Origin: Lagopus muta | Lineage: Eukaryota > Chordata > Aves > Galliformes > Phasianidae | DNA: 64,000 nucleotides | Direction: 5' to 3' | NCBI RefSeq assembly: GCF_023343835.1 | Contig: NC_064444.1 | Span: forward strand, 8,671,219 to 8,735,218 | In this document: one piece after another, positions 43,199-53,720 of the stretch | Position numbering within the stretch: position 1 is the stretch's first letter | Layout: each line of letters starts with the position of its first letter | Notes under the pieces: generated by a model | Databases searched by the model: none | Told to the model about the DNA's origin: nothing | The model's input: the letters and a program-made list of their open reading frames with translations, nothing else | Translations under genes and position numbers: made by a program

Positions 43199-46100
43199 AT
43201 GCTGCTGTCCGTGATCCTCACCGCCGGGCTCACAGCACTCGTAGCTACTGGTGAGCTTCCAAAATGTTTTTCACTGTTGCCTGCTGCGAGGAGTTAGAGT
43301 GCGTGTGCAGTTTGCTTACCCGTGGGAGTCCCAGCTCAAAGGAGGCCTGAAGTCCCAACCCTGCTGCACAGAGCTGAGGTCTGAACAGCAAAGAGCTCTT
43401 TGTTTCTTTCTCTGGTCTGCTTTCAGGCATTTGTCTCGTTTTTTTTTTCACGTGCAGCTAGCAAAACTAAATTCCTATTGCAATATTTTGTCTGCTGAGT
43501 CAGAGACTCCAATATGCCATGTTTGTTGTTTGACTCTGATACATTTCCCTCTGAGATTAAAGTAAATCTTACCTGAATGTTTGTGCCATTTGTGCATGCG
43601 TGCCTGACTGTTTTCAGGTATGGTAGAAGGTGTTTTCTGTTTGTCTGTAGGGTCTATCGAGATTCCCAAGTGTGTTTTGTGCACTCACAGATCCTTTCCT
43701 AAATCAGGAAATGCCTTTTCTTTATGAGGGCAATCCGGTGGACTTTTAAGTAACAACAATCCTCACCCGGTTAGTGATGGGTGTGGAGAGTAAGCACGTT
43801 ACATGCTGCAGGCACGGTGTAGCTGAGGGAGATCATAGCTGGGAGCACTATCAGAATGGAGGCTGAACTTCAGTCAGCTCTAGCAATTAGCGTTTGTTGA
43901 AGGCTTGTGTTTGAAAAGGAGTTATTGAAACCAAGAGCAGGTGTGCATTCAGGTAGGCAAAGCTCTTAGAAAGCTGTCAGTTGCTCACTAGGAGGTCATT
44001 CCGTGATGTGATGTTGTGCACGCACCCCCCAGGGCAAAAAGCAGAGCAGCCAGAAGTGGTGACCAAATACGGCACTGCCCGAGGATACCAAATCAAAGTT
44101 GATGCGGCTGAGAGGAGCGTAAATGTCTTTCTGGGACTTCCTTTTGCTAAGCCTCCTGTTGGACCACTGAGGTTTTCTGAGCCCCAGCCTCCTGAGCCAT
44201 GGCAAGGTGTCAGAGATGCCACTTCCTACCCACCAATGTAAGTAAAGCAGGAAGAAAAGCTTTTATGTTCTCCGTGACTTTATATTACCTGCAGTTTGGG
44301 GACGCTGATAGGCAGGCTGACCAAAAGCCACACGGATAAACTCCTTGGTGTCGTCTCACCAAAACTGTGATTGGTGTCAAATTGTACTGCTCTGGACTGT
44401 GGCCCCTTTTTACAGACCTTGTCATGTCAACTCAAATGGATGAAAACATACTCAGAATTAAAACTTTACAGTATGTTTTCTGCTGCCAGCAATTGAGAAA
44501 CGTACCAGAGATTTCTACTTTCAAAAAAGCTGCACGTTATAGCTCTGAGATTTCCATTGATTGTTGTTTCTCTTAATTTTTCAGGTGTCTACAGGATAAA
44601 GTAACAGGGCAGTTTGTTTCAGATTTAGTTACTAATAGAAAAGAAAAAGTTCATCTCCAGGTGTCTGAAGATTGCTTATACCTGAATATATATACACCTG
44701 TTTCTACAAAAACACAGGAGAAGCTGCCGGTAAGGAAAATCAGTGCAAAACCTCTAGCAGGCTCGATGGCTTCTGTGATTTGATGTGACAGATTGAGCCT
44801 GACCTTGAATCTTCTAACAGCTTCCTGAGGATGACAGTACTGTACTGCAAACTTGCAACCTGTACAGTATGTGGACTTACTGGCACAGTTTTTAACGATT
44901 GACAAATAAAATCTTACTGGTTTTTTACTTAGGCAGTGTTTGATTTCCTGCAGGGCACTGGTAAAATTCAGGTATTTAATGAAATCAGTGTGTGTTGTGA
45001 GGCTGCCAGCCTCCAATTTGAAAGACATTGACCATTTGTGAAATGTAACCTGAAGGACTCATGAGTGGAGCAGCACAAACAAGGGTTTTCAGTCTGTGTC
45101 ACAGGGAGCTCTTCCCTGTGCTGAACTGTTTCTGTTTGTTCCCCTTCCAGGTCTTTGTATGGATCCATGGAGGTGCATTAGTTTTTGGAGCAGCATCATC
45201 CTATGATGGCTCAGCATTAGCAGCCTTTGACAACGTGGTTGTTGTGGCAATTCAGTACAGATTGGGTATAGCTGGATACTTTAGGTAAGACAGGCTGTCT
45301 TCAATTTTGATAAACCATTTCTAATGTTATGCATGGAAATCCTTTGTGGAAAGGCCTGTGGAGTACTTGCTTTGGCAAATAAACTCTCTGTTTCTTACTT
45401 ACCCATGCAGCAGTTGGGAGCAACTTACAAGTCCCAGGTCTGCTTCAGAGACTGCTGTGGCTTGATTGCTGGCCTGATCTCAACCCTTTTCAAGCCAATT
45501 CTTTTTCAATTACGTAGAGAGGCTCCTTCACAGCTGATTCCTTGTCCTGCACACTGTATTTATCTGAGTGTTGTTTTTTTCCACATCAGGCATTTAAAGA
45601 AGTCTGTTCTTTCTTTCTAGCACTGGGGATAGGCATGCTCGTGGTAACTGGGGGTATTTGGACCAAGTGGCAGCTCTTCAGTGGATTCAGGAAAATATCA
45701 TACACTTTGGAGGAGACCCGGGATCTGTCACCATCTGTGGTGAATCTGCAGGGGGAATCAGTGTATCTGCTCTGGTAAGTTCACCACAGGCAGGAATGTT
45801 TATTATTTGAGAAAGAAACCCACTGTCCACGATCACTCTCAGTACATTAATGAAAAATCAGTGAGAAAACGTGGGTGGCTTTTGGGTAAAGCACACATCA
45901 CCTCAGTCTGATACACAGCTGATAACAGTGCAGCTTCTGGCTGTTGAAAGTGTTCTTTTTGTACCCAGATGATGTCGCTTAGAATCCCAGATGTCGTTTG
46001 TCCTCTTCAAATTTGAATGTCCGTTTGCTCCCGACTTCTCTCTTAGAGCTGTATTTTCCCCTTCTGCAGCACAGCCAGTCTGTTGGACATATGTGTACCT

Positions 46101-49100
46101 GATTCATACCTGGCTTGCAGTGTTGTTCCCTGAAGTCTTGTAAGCAAAGCTTTATGGGAGGGGAAGGGCAGGCGTGGACTTATCCCTGTTAATGCTGCCA
46201 GAGACCTTTGCACAGCAGAACTCTGATCAGAGGCCACAGAGTAACACTCGGGTGACATTTTTTTCAAAAAAGGCAGTTTCTGATATTGAAGTCCTGTGTC
46301 ATGAATAGAATGCATTTCCAGTAATGCCTGTTCTTGTTTCTGGATGCTGCTGCTTTTCTCCAGGTCTTATCTCCACTGGCAAAGGGCTTGTTCCACAAGG
46401 CCATTTCAGAGAGTGGTACTACAATTAGGATTTTATTCACTGAAAAGCCTGAGGAGGAAGCACAGGTGGGTATTTTGTGGCATATTTAATTTCTGAGATA
46501 GTTTTGAACGTCTTAAATGCTTTAGTGCAAAAAGTGGATCTTGGTCTTTTTTTCTTGTGGAATTTCAACCACCTTCATTAGAGACAGGATTCCTGTTTGC
46601 AGTAATACACGCTGGGTGAAACTTTGCTTTCCAAATACCCAAATATCCACAGATGTCTGAGTGAAAGCAGAAAACGGAGGAAGCAGAGGGAGAAGGCAGT
46701 GAATGAGTATGAAATGTACAGGAGTATACTGTCTTCAGAAAAAGTTGAGCTGCTGTTTTTGGAAGGAAAATGGCACCAGACATCTTTCCCCCCCACCTGG
46801 TGCCTGATGTGCTCACAGGAACAAAACTTTATTCAGCCTGGTTATAATTAAAAAGAAGAGCCCTATTCAACCCAATTTGTCATGTACACATGACAAATCT
46901 CCAAGGAACAATCTCCAGGAGCTTTGTTTTGCTCATCTGGGATGTAGAAGAGGCAGTGTTGCACTGAGGTCTATCTGTCTAGTGACAGCTGAGAAATAGC
47001 ATTACTTCATCCAAAAAGACTGTGCATCATTGAGAAGGATGTAACGTGCTCTTTATCTCTCATCTGCATGATCATATTCTATGTATGCATTACTCTAACT
47101 ACCTTATGCCATCCAGACTTCTTAGCCCTGTTTGTTACATACCAGAACAACTACCTTGGTCTGTTGGCGAATGGAGGTATTTTGGAGGAGTAGGTTTTGT
47201 CTTTCTGTTCAGCCCACAGCATGAAGGGTTATGAAAGCTTCCTGTCTCACAGCTGAAATGCTACTGGCTTTGGTCCTTCCTGAGAAATTTTGACACCCCT
47301 CCAGCCCTCCACTCTTCTACTCTGGACTCCAGACTCAGAGGCACATGGAGCCCATGTATGGGAATATACGGATAATTAGTAAATGAGATTGTGACTCGTT
47401 TATATTGATTGCAGAGAATTGCTGCTGCATCTGGCTGCGAAAAGTCCAGTTCTGCCGCTCTGGTTGAATGCTTAAGAGGAAAAACAGAGGAAGAGATAGT
47501 ACAGATAACTCTAAAAATGGTAGGTGAAGTTATGCCTTGTATATGAGGGGCCTTTCAAATTTGATCATAACAGAGCATGCTGTACATGTCCTGTAATATT
47601 AAGAGAACTTGAAGAATATCTAACACCTGCCTCTTTTCAGGTAGGACAACATTGCAGCTATGCCATACCTCACCTGAAAAATGTGAACAGGTTCCTTCTC
47701 TTTAACTCTGTATGGGCAGTGAGCTACACGTGTTTCTCTGTCGGGTTCTGTTAAGGAAGGAGACAAAAGTATGAGAGTCACAGTCTCTTCTGGAGAGCCT
47801 GAACATTACTTAACATCATAACTATGTCCTTCTCTAAATTTCATATCACAGTGCTGGGTTCCCTCTTCCTTTGCAGATTCAACTCAGAAGTTGGTTCTCC
47901 CCTCACAGCATCACACATTCACAGTAGGATTGTGCTTGCTAAGAGCAGATGTAAACTAAGTGTAACCTACATTTTGTGAATATTTAAGATATAGTGCCAA
48001 TATGCACAAATCTTCTCGGGTTCAAATATCCATTGAGGAAAATTACCTACATTTTCACTTGTGACTTTATTTGTTTTGCTTTGAAAATACTGTAAAATGT
48101 AAAAATGTTTCTCAGAAGCAAAATTTAAGTAAACCATTCTGCCTTTTGTTTGTATTTTTCCAGGCAGCTGTGCACATCAGTGCCTGTGTGGATGGTGTAT
48201 TTCTTCCAAAGAGTCCCAGGCAATTACTGTCTGAAAAAGCAATCAATGCAATCCCCTATATACTAGGAATAAATAACTGCGAATTTGGATGGGGCATTCC
48301 TAAAGTAAGAAACTTATAATGGCTGTATTCAGATATACGTTTGTGAATATGAGATTGCCCCCTAAATATATAATCTCTTTGTTATGAAGATGATGAAATT
48401 TCCTGATTTTACACACGGTCTGGACAAAGAAGTTGCGTATCAATTGTTACAGAACTCATTAGAGTCATCATTTGAGGTAAGAGACCATTTCCAGAATAAC
48501 CCAGTGCTACTTCTTGAGTGGGATAATTCTGTATTCATGTTTCTGAAGCTTCACATGGAGACTAGAAAGGACTCCTGGGGATGGTTGGCACCAGGAGACC
48601 TGCGTGTAGCCATCGGAAGTTTTGCTTCCTTTGGATTTACAAAGCTCTCAGCTTTCTGGTTGCTTTGTGCCCTCCTGAAACCACGAAACTTGAAAAATTG
48701 CAGATTAATAGGTTAGAATTAAGAAGCTGATAAACATAGCCAGTACTTGTAAAGGGCCATGTAGAGCCATAGGAATCTATCATAATCTGGGAATGGCAGA
48801 GCCCAGGGTTTTTCTGAAAGGGAGTAAGTAATGGCCGTCTGCAGCAAGAAATGGATCTTATGCAATCCAGCAGGATTTCATTTCTCTTACGAGGGTTGTT
48901 TCCGCAGAAGGAAGAACAGAGGACCGTATCCATCTCTTAGCATCACCACTTGCTATTTATCTAGAGGCATTTGAGAGCATCCTTTTTGATCTTGCAAATC
49001 TCTTCTCCCAAAGAACATCCATGTTAGGTAAAGGTGCACCACTGTGAACTGTGAGCTCTGCTTGGACGCAGCAGGGGATTTTTTCTGAAAGATGGTGATG

Positions 49101-50568
49101 TTTGGAGTCCAGCCAGGGACACGCAGGTGGCACTCTCAGTTTACACTGTTACTCCTTTTAGGGTGGGTTCTCATTATGAAAAGTACCTTTCTTGTTCATT
49201 CCAGGGTGTTTCTTCTCACATTGTTGATCTTGTATTCAATGAATACATTGGGAAAGCAGAGAGCCGTGCTCAGGTGCGAGATGGCCTTCTTGATGCAATA
49301 GGAGATCACATGTTTGTTTTCTCTGCCATTGAAGTGGCTAGGTACCACAGAGGTGAGTTTCCAATTCAGCATCTATTCAAACAAATGTTGTCTTCCATTC
49401 TTGCGCATGTCTTTGGACTTTATGTATGCGTCACACTTTGCTATCAGAAGATCTGCTAGTGTTTTGATTTTGTCAATTTAGCTTTGGTGAAAGTTCATCA
49501 TCAATGCAAATGCATTTGGCATTTGCTGGCATTTGCAATACGAGCATTCTTGCGTTCAATTTTATTTTCTGTTAGATGCTGGCCACCCAGTCTACTTCTA
49601 TGAATTTCAACATCGACCAAGCTCAGCCTCAGGTGTCGTTCCAGAGTTTGTAAAAGCAGATCATGGAAGTGAGGTTGCCTTTGTCTTTGGAAGGCCATTC
49701 TTAGCAGGTGATGTATCTGTGCTTGCTAAACAATTCTTTTAAAATCAACATTGTTATTAATTTCTCTCACCTGATCACTTTCGGAATAGAATTTTTTTTA
49801 CAAATAATAGAATCCATAGCTCCTTTGCCATGGAACTGATTACAGTGTATTGGGATTGATTGGACTGCTGTTTTTTGATATTGATTTTTGAATATTGCCA
49901 TTTCTTCTCTCACTTTGCAGGGAATGCTACGGAAGGAGAAAGTAAACTTAGCAGAACTGTTATGAAGTACTGGACTAACTTTGCTAGAAACGGGTGAGAT
50001 CCGTAGCGCTAACTGCAGCTCAAGTTTTGTCTGTGCTGCCTGAAGCGTAGCAGCAGCATGGTAGTTCCTGTAAATGTGGCAGAGTTTAAGATAAGTACTG
50101 AAACAAATAGTTTCTCTTCTTGACGATTGCAAGAAGAACTCTGGAAACGAACACGCAATCCCAAACAAAATCCAAGAGCTATTTGTATCTGCAGTGGAGG
50201 ATTAGATCCCCAAGTAAGGGCAAACATCATTACGTGTTTGCTGTTCCAGTGATGAGCGTTTTGATAAAAACATCCATCTGTTCAGCTACTAGAATCGTGC
50301 AATCTGAGCTCCTGTTAGTCTTCTGAAACCACCTCAGGTTGAGACGTCAGAGCACAATGGAGAGGTAACTTTTCATTTTTGTGCTTCCAGAAATCCCAAT
50401 GGGGAAGGCTTGGTGCATTGGCCTCAGTATGGTCTGGATGAAAGATACCTGGAAATAGACCTCATACAAAAGGCAGCAAAGAAACTGAAAGAAGACAAAA
50501 TGGAGTTTTGGGTACAGCTCACAGAACAGATGAGGAGTGAAAGAAGGCGAGAGCACACAGATTTGTGA
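43199..50568 (+). CDS. Carboxylesterase D with HGGA oxyanion variant, 551 aa
   Basis: Exons: 43199-43250, 44033-44237, 44585-44729, 45151-45284, 45621-45774, 46364-46465, 47415-47519, 48164-48304, 48390-48476, 49205-49352, 49576-49707, 49921-49993, 50391-50568. Ser221 (GESAGG), Glu339 and His454 are present, with both disulfide pairs, a signal peptide and HTDL. The oxyanion motif is HGGA (Ala143), as in C. The catalytic-His neighbourhood reads DHGSEV where A has DHADEI and B and C have DHADEV, and exon 10 reads [15 protein letters not shown]. Intron 2 is only about 350 bp because a block of about 440 bp is deleted, and intron 11 lacks the CR1 scrap seen elsewhere. There is no exon 13b downstream, so HTDL is the only C-terminus available. 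Confidence 0.9.
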
Positions 50569-50569
50569 G

Positions 50570-51110
50570 AGCTGCAGAGGATACATTTTCCTTGTAAAAC
50601 CTGAAGTCAAAATTAATTTGTCAGAATGCCGATTTTAATCTTGACTTTCTACTCACTAATATGCAAATTGTTGTCATGATCCCAGTGAAAGGAGACAATG
50701 AAGGGAAGTGCAAAATGCTCTTGGAAATAAAAATCAATAATGAAGTGAGCAGGTAAAAATAAACAGTCCTTCAGGCTCAGACAGACTCTAGCATCTTCTC
50801 AGTGGATATCTAAATTGAATGGTGTTCCTTTGAAAAGGGAGAAGGAGGGGAATATTAGTAAATACACTGAAATCAATAAGAAGTTATACAGAATATATGA
50901 TAGGTTTCAGAATATACTGTATATTCATTCCACTCTTTTTATCAAGAAGATTGAGTGTGATACTCCTTCCACCTCTTTTCACTTACTTTTAGTAAGTGAA
51001 ATAGGAAGGAAATAGCTTGAGAGGAGGAGAGCGTCTATCGAAAAAGTGCCATGAGATCACGTGTTTTCTTCTTCTGTAAATTGTTAGAAATACGTTGTAC
51101 TTATGATTTT
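50570..51110. other. Diverged 3' flank of CES-D
   Basis: Alignable with gaps to the A-C 3' flanks, for example 'gaaatcaataagaagttata' against 'gaaatgtacaagaagttatg' and a shared run near 51050-51093. It lacks the CR1 fragment. Alignment stops at about 51093, which matches about 10858 in unit A. Confidence 0.65.
50726..50731 (+). terminator. Polyadenylation signal of CES-D
   Basis: AATAAA about 160 bp after the stop codon, inside the diverged 3' flank but aligned with the signals of A, B and C. Confidence 0.6.
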
Positions 51111-51831
51111 TGGGATGTATTTTCTTTCACATAATTTAGGCTGATTCCAAGAGAGTGCTGTGAAGGCCACTAACAAGTATGAACAAAGAACTTCTATTAA
51201 AGTGCAAACTGATAACCCTACGGATTCTTTCTTCCCATGTCCACAGACTGGAGAGGATGGGACTGGCAGGCTTGGGATGCCTCTCTTTGAAGTCTGCAGT
51301 AGCTGGGGCCTGCGCAAGCCATGGGGCTGCCTTTCATGGGCATAAAATCTGTATGTGATGGAGGCACTGGGCTGCAAAGAAAATAGGCACTTCTCCATTT
51401 CTGTAATTTATTATTTCTCAGCTGACTAGTGAGTGACATGAAAGACCAAGCAGCTCTGTGCAGCAAGGTGCCCTCTGCTTTCAAGTTGCTCAATTCCAAA
51501 CAGGGTACTTCGCTTAGGAGGCTAAGCTGCAGAGGATGTGTGGTCTACACATAGAAACCTTCCGCTGAGTTCAGGGCCCAAGCATACGTGTGCTGTTTTT
51601 TAAAGGAACTGCTTGCATAATCATGAGGGCTTCGCTGCTGATTTGCATGAGGTCTTCTGGCATCAGTGCTGGCCAAGGTTACACACCTTCTGAGTGAGAG
51701 CTGGCTGGTCACCTGGATCTTGCTGCCCCAAAATGTGGAAGAAGAAAGAGGAGAACAAAACTGAGCCGGTGATGCAGCAGAGCAACAGCTGTTCAAAGCT
51801 GTCTGGCCTGGCACAGGGGTGAAGATCACTC
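51111..51831. other. Unique spacer after the array, no gene seen
   Basis: No exon structure, RNA gene or recognisable repeat is visible. Short open frames on both strands have no support. Confidence 0.55.
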
Positions 51832-52110
51832 AATCGTAGAATCATAGAATGGCTTACGTTGGACCTTAAAGATCACCTCGTTCCAACTCCCTTGGCAGTA
51901 GGGTTGCCCAGGGCCCCATCCAGCCAGGCTTTCAATGCCTGCAGACATGGGAGACATCCACAGCTTCTCTGGGCAGCCCATGCCAGTTCCTCACCACTCT
52001 CTGAGTAAATAATTTCTTCCTAACACCTAACCTAAATCTCCCCTATTGTAGTTTTAAGCCGTTCCCCCTTGTCCTGTCCCTACTAGATGATGTAAAAAGT
52101 TGTGCAACAG
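51832..52110 (-). mobile_element. CR1 LINE 3' fragment, minus strand
   Basis: Begins with 'gaatcatagaatggcttacg' (reverse complement of the CR1 terminal repeats). It runs through the reversed 3' region with 'ccagccaggctttcaatgcc' and the 'ccccttgtcctgtcc' segment typical of the CR1 3' region. It is truncated and non-coding. Confidence 0.85.
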
Positions 52111-52770
52111 GGCAGCGCTTTCAGGAGAGAGACAGTTCGTGGTTACAAGGTTTCTTTAGATCGGCTTGCAATACCACAAACCACTTTTGCAGGTTACTTA
52201 GCTCCATTCAGCAGCCCTTGCTGACACATAAAATAAAGAGGATTTGTTACATCAGCCTAAGTCTGGCCCTGGAGTACCTTTACCTTGGGTTTCCTTTTTG
52301 TTCTGCTCAATCAAGGCTTTACCCAATTCTAGAAAAACCTGTTTTCTTTTGCCCCGTAAGAGTGATAGTTGCAGCATCTCAGCTGCGAGGGCAGTGAGCC
52401 TCACTGCAGTCCAGCAGCCGTGCCTGCATCTCATCTGCACTGAGACTAACGTGAGGTCTTCTTTCTTTCCCTCCAGATTTAACATCACAGCATAAGTAAG
52501 CTGGCTCTCGGAGCACAGAAGCAGTGTTGAGGAGATATGGCATGTCCAACAGTATGACTAGATAGACGCCTTCTGCAAAATCCTGCTTTCAAGTAACCAA
52601 GATATTTAATAGCTTTAAAAACATGACTGTTGGCAAAGTCTCCTTGTGCTCGGGTGAAGGTATCTATGTAGCTAGCAAAGTTCTAGTTGCTTCATGTATC
52701 CTGAGATAATTCGAAGGATGTACAGTTTTAATGACTGTCAAGGAGACATCGTGCAGGACCGCCTCAGATT
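52111..52770. other. Spacer upstream of PDCD2L, no gene seen
   Basis: AT-rich ordinary sequence between the CR1 fragment and the CpG island. Nothing is recognised. Confidence 0.5.
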
Positions 52771-52774
52771 AAGC

Positions 52775-53720
52775 GGGTGCGGGTAGGCGGGTCGCTCGCA
52801 GGCGCCGGAAGTCACAGCCGGAGGGCCGCGCCGTTTTCTGAGCGCAGCCGCAAGTTCGGCGCCGAACACGTCGGCTTCCGCGCTGCCCGCGGGCACGCGC
52901 CGCGAGACGGCGGCCGCCTCGGGAGGGCGCGCGCGCCCCCTGCCGCCCGGCGCGGCTCCGCGCGCCCCTCAGCCGGAAGGCGCTCTCCGGCCGAGGCGCG
53001 TGTCCGCCGGCGGCCGCCGTAGGGCGTGGAGCGGCGCTGCCATGGCGGCGGCTGGGCCGCCGGTGCTGCTGGGACTCTGCGATGCCGCCATGGCGGAGCC
53101 GTGCCGGGACGGCGGGGAGCCCCCGGGCTGGGCCACCAACAAGCTGGGCGGCCGCGCGGTACGGGGCGGGGGGCGCTGGCCCCGACGGGGCTCCGCGGCC
53201 CGGACCTCCCGCGGCGCTGAGCGCTGTGTGTGTTTCAGGACGCGCTGCCCTCCGTGCGCCCGGGCTGCCCCCGCTGCGGGGCGTGCGGCGCGGCGCTGGC
53301 GCACCTGGTGCAGGTGTACTGCCCGCTGGGCGAATCTCCCTTCCACCGCCTCGCCAACGTCTTCGCCTGCGCCGGCAGCGGCTGCCGAGGGCGGCCCCAG
53401 AGGTGAGGGTACGGGGCCGAGCGCGCGGGGCGGCAGGGAAGCGCCGTAACCCAGCGCGTTTTCTGTGTCCTCTCTCACATGTCGGCCCGAAGCTGGAAGG
53501 TGCTGCGCTCCCAGAGCTTGGAGGCACGAGGACGGGAGGCGCGGGGCTGCAGCTCGAAGCCGGCTGGTCAGGTACGGCCGGCGCTGCCCTGTAGCCTGGC
53601 TGACGGCGTTAGGCGCGGGGCTCAGGGGCTCCGAACGCGCCGCGTGCCTGGCGCTGCCCGTACCTGCGCGAGCGGCACGGCCGCACCCGCCCGCAGCCTC
53701 ACATCCATGTGGTGCGGGGG
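52775..53720. promoter_or_regulatory. CpG island promoter of PDCD2L
   Basis: Abrupt change at about 52775 to very GC-rich, CpG-dense sequence that spans the first three exons of PDCD2L. No TATA box is seen, as expected for a housekeeping promoter with dispersed initiation. Confidence 0.8.

Larger units (their letters stand above)
40587..50690 (+). repeat. Tandem unit D, 3'-truncated last unit of the array
   Basis: Fourth and last unit. Close similarity to the other units runs from about 40587 to just past the CES-D stop codon, with a rearranged stretch at about 41300-42235. From about 50570 the sequence is only distantly alignable to the A-C 3' flanks. It has no CR1 remnant and no exon 13b, and alignability is lost near 51093. 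It therefore looks like the original 3' edge of the array. Confidence 0.9.

Noticed and set aside
52769-53527. Minus-strand open frame of 252 codons over the PDCD2L CpG island
   Set aside because: Very GC-rich DNA lacks stop codons. The composition is Arg/Ala/Pro/Gly-rich and it is antisense to real exons.
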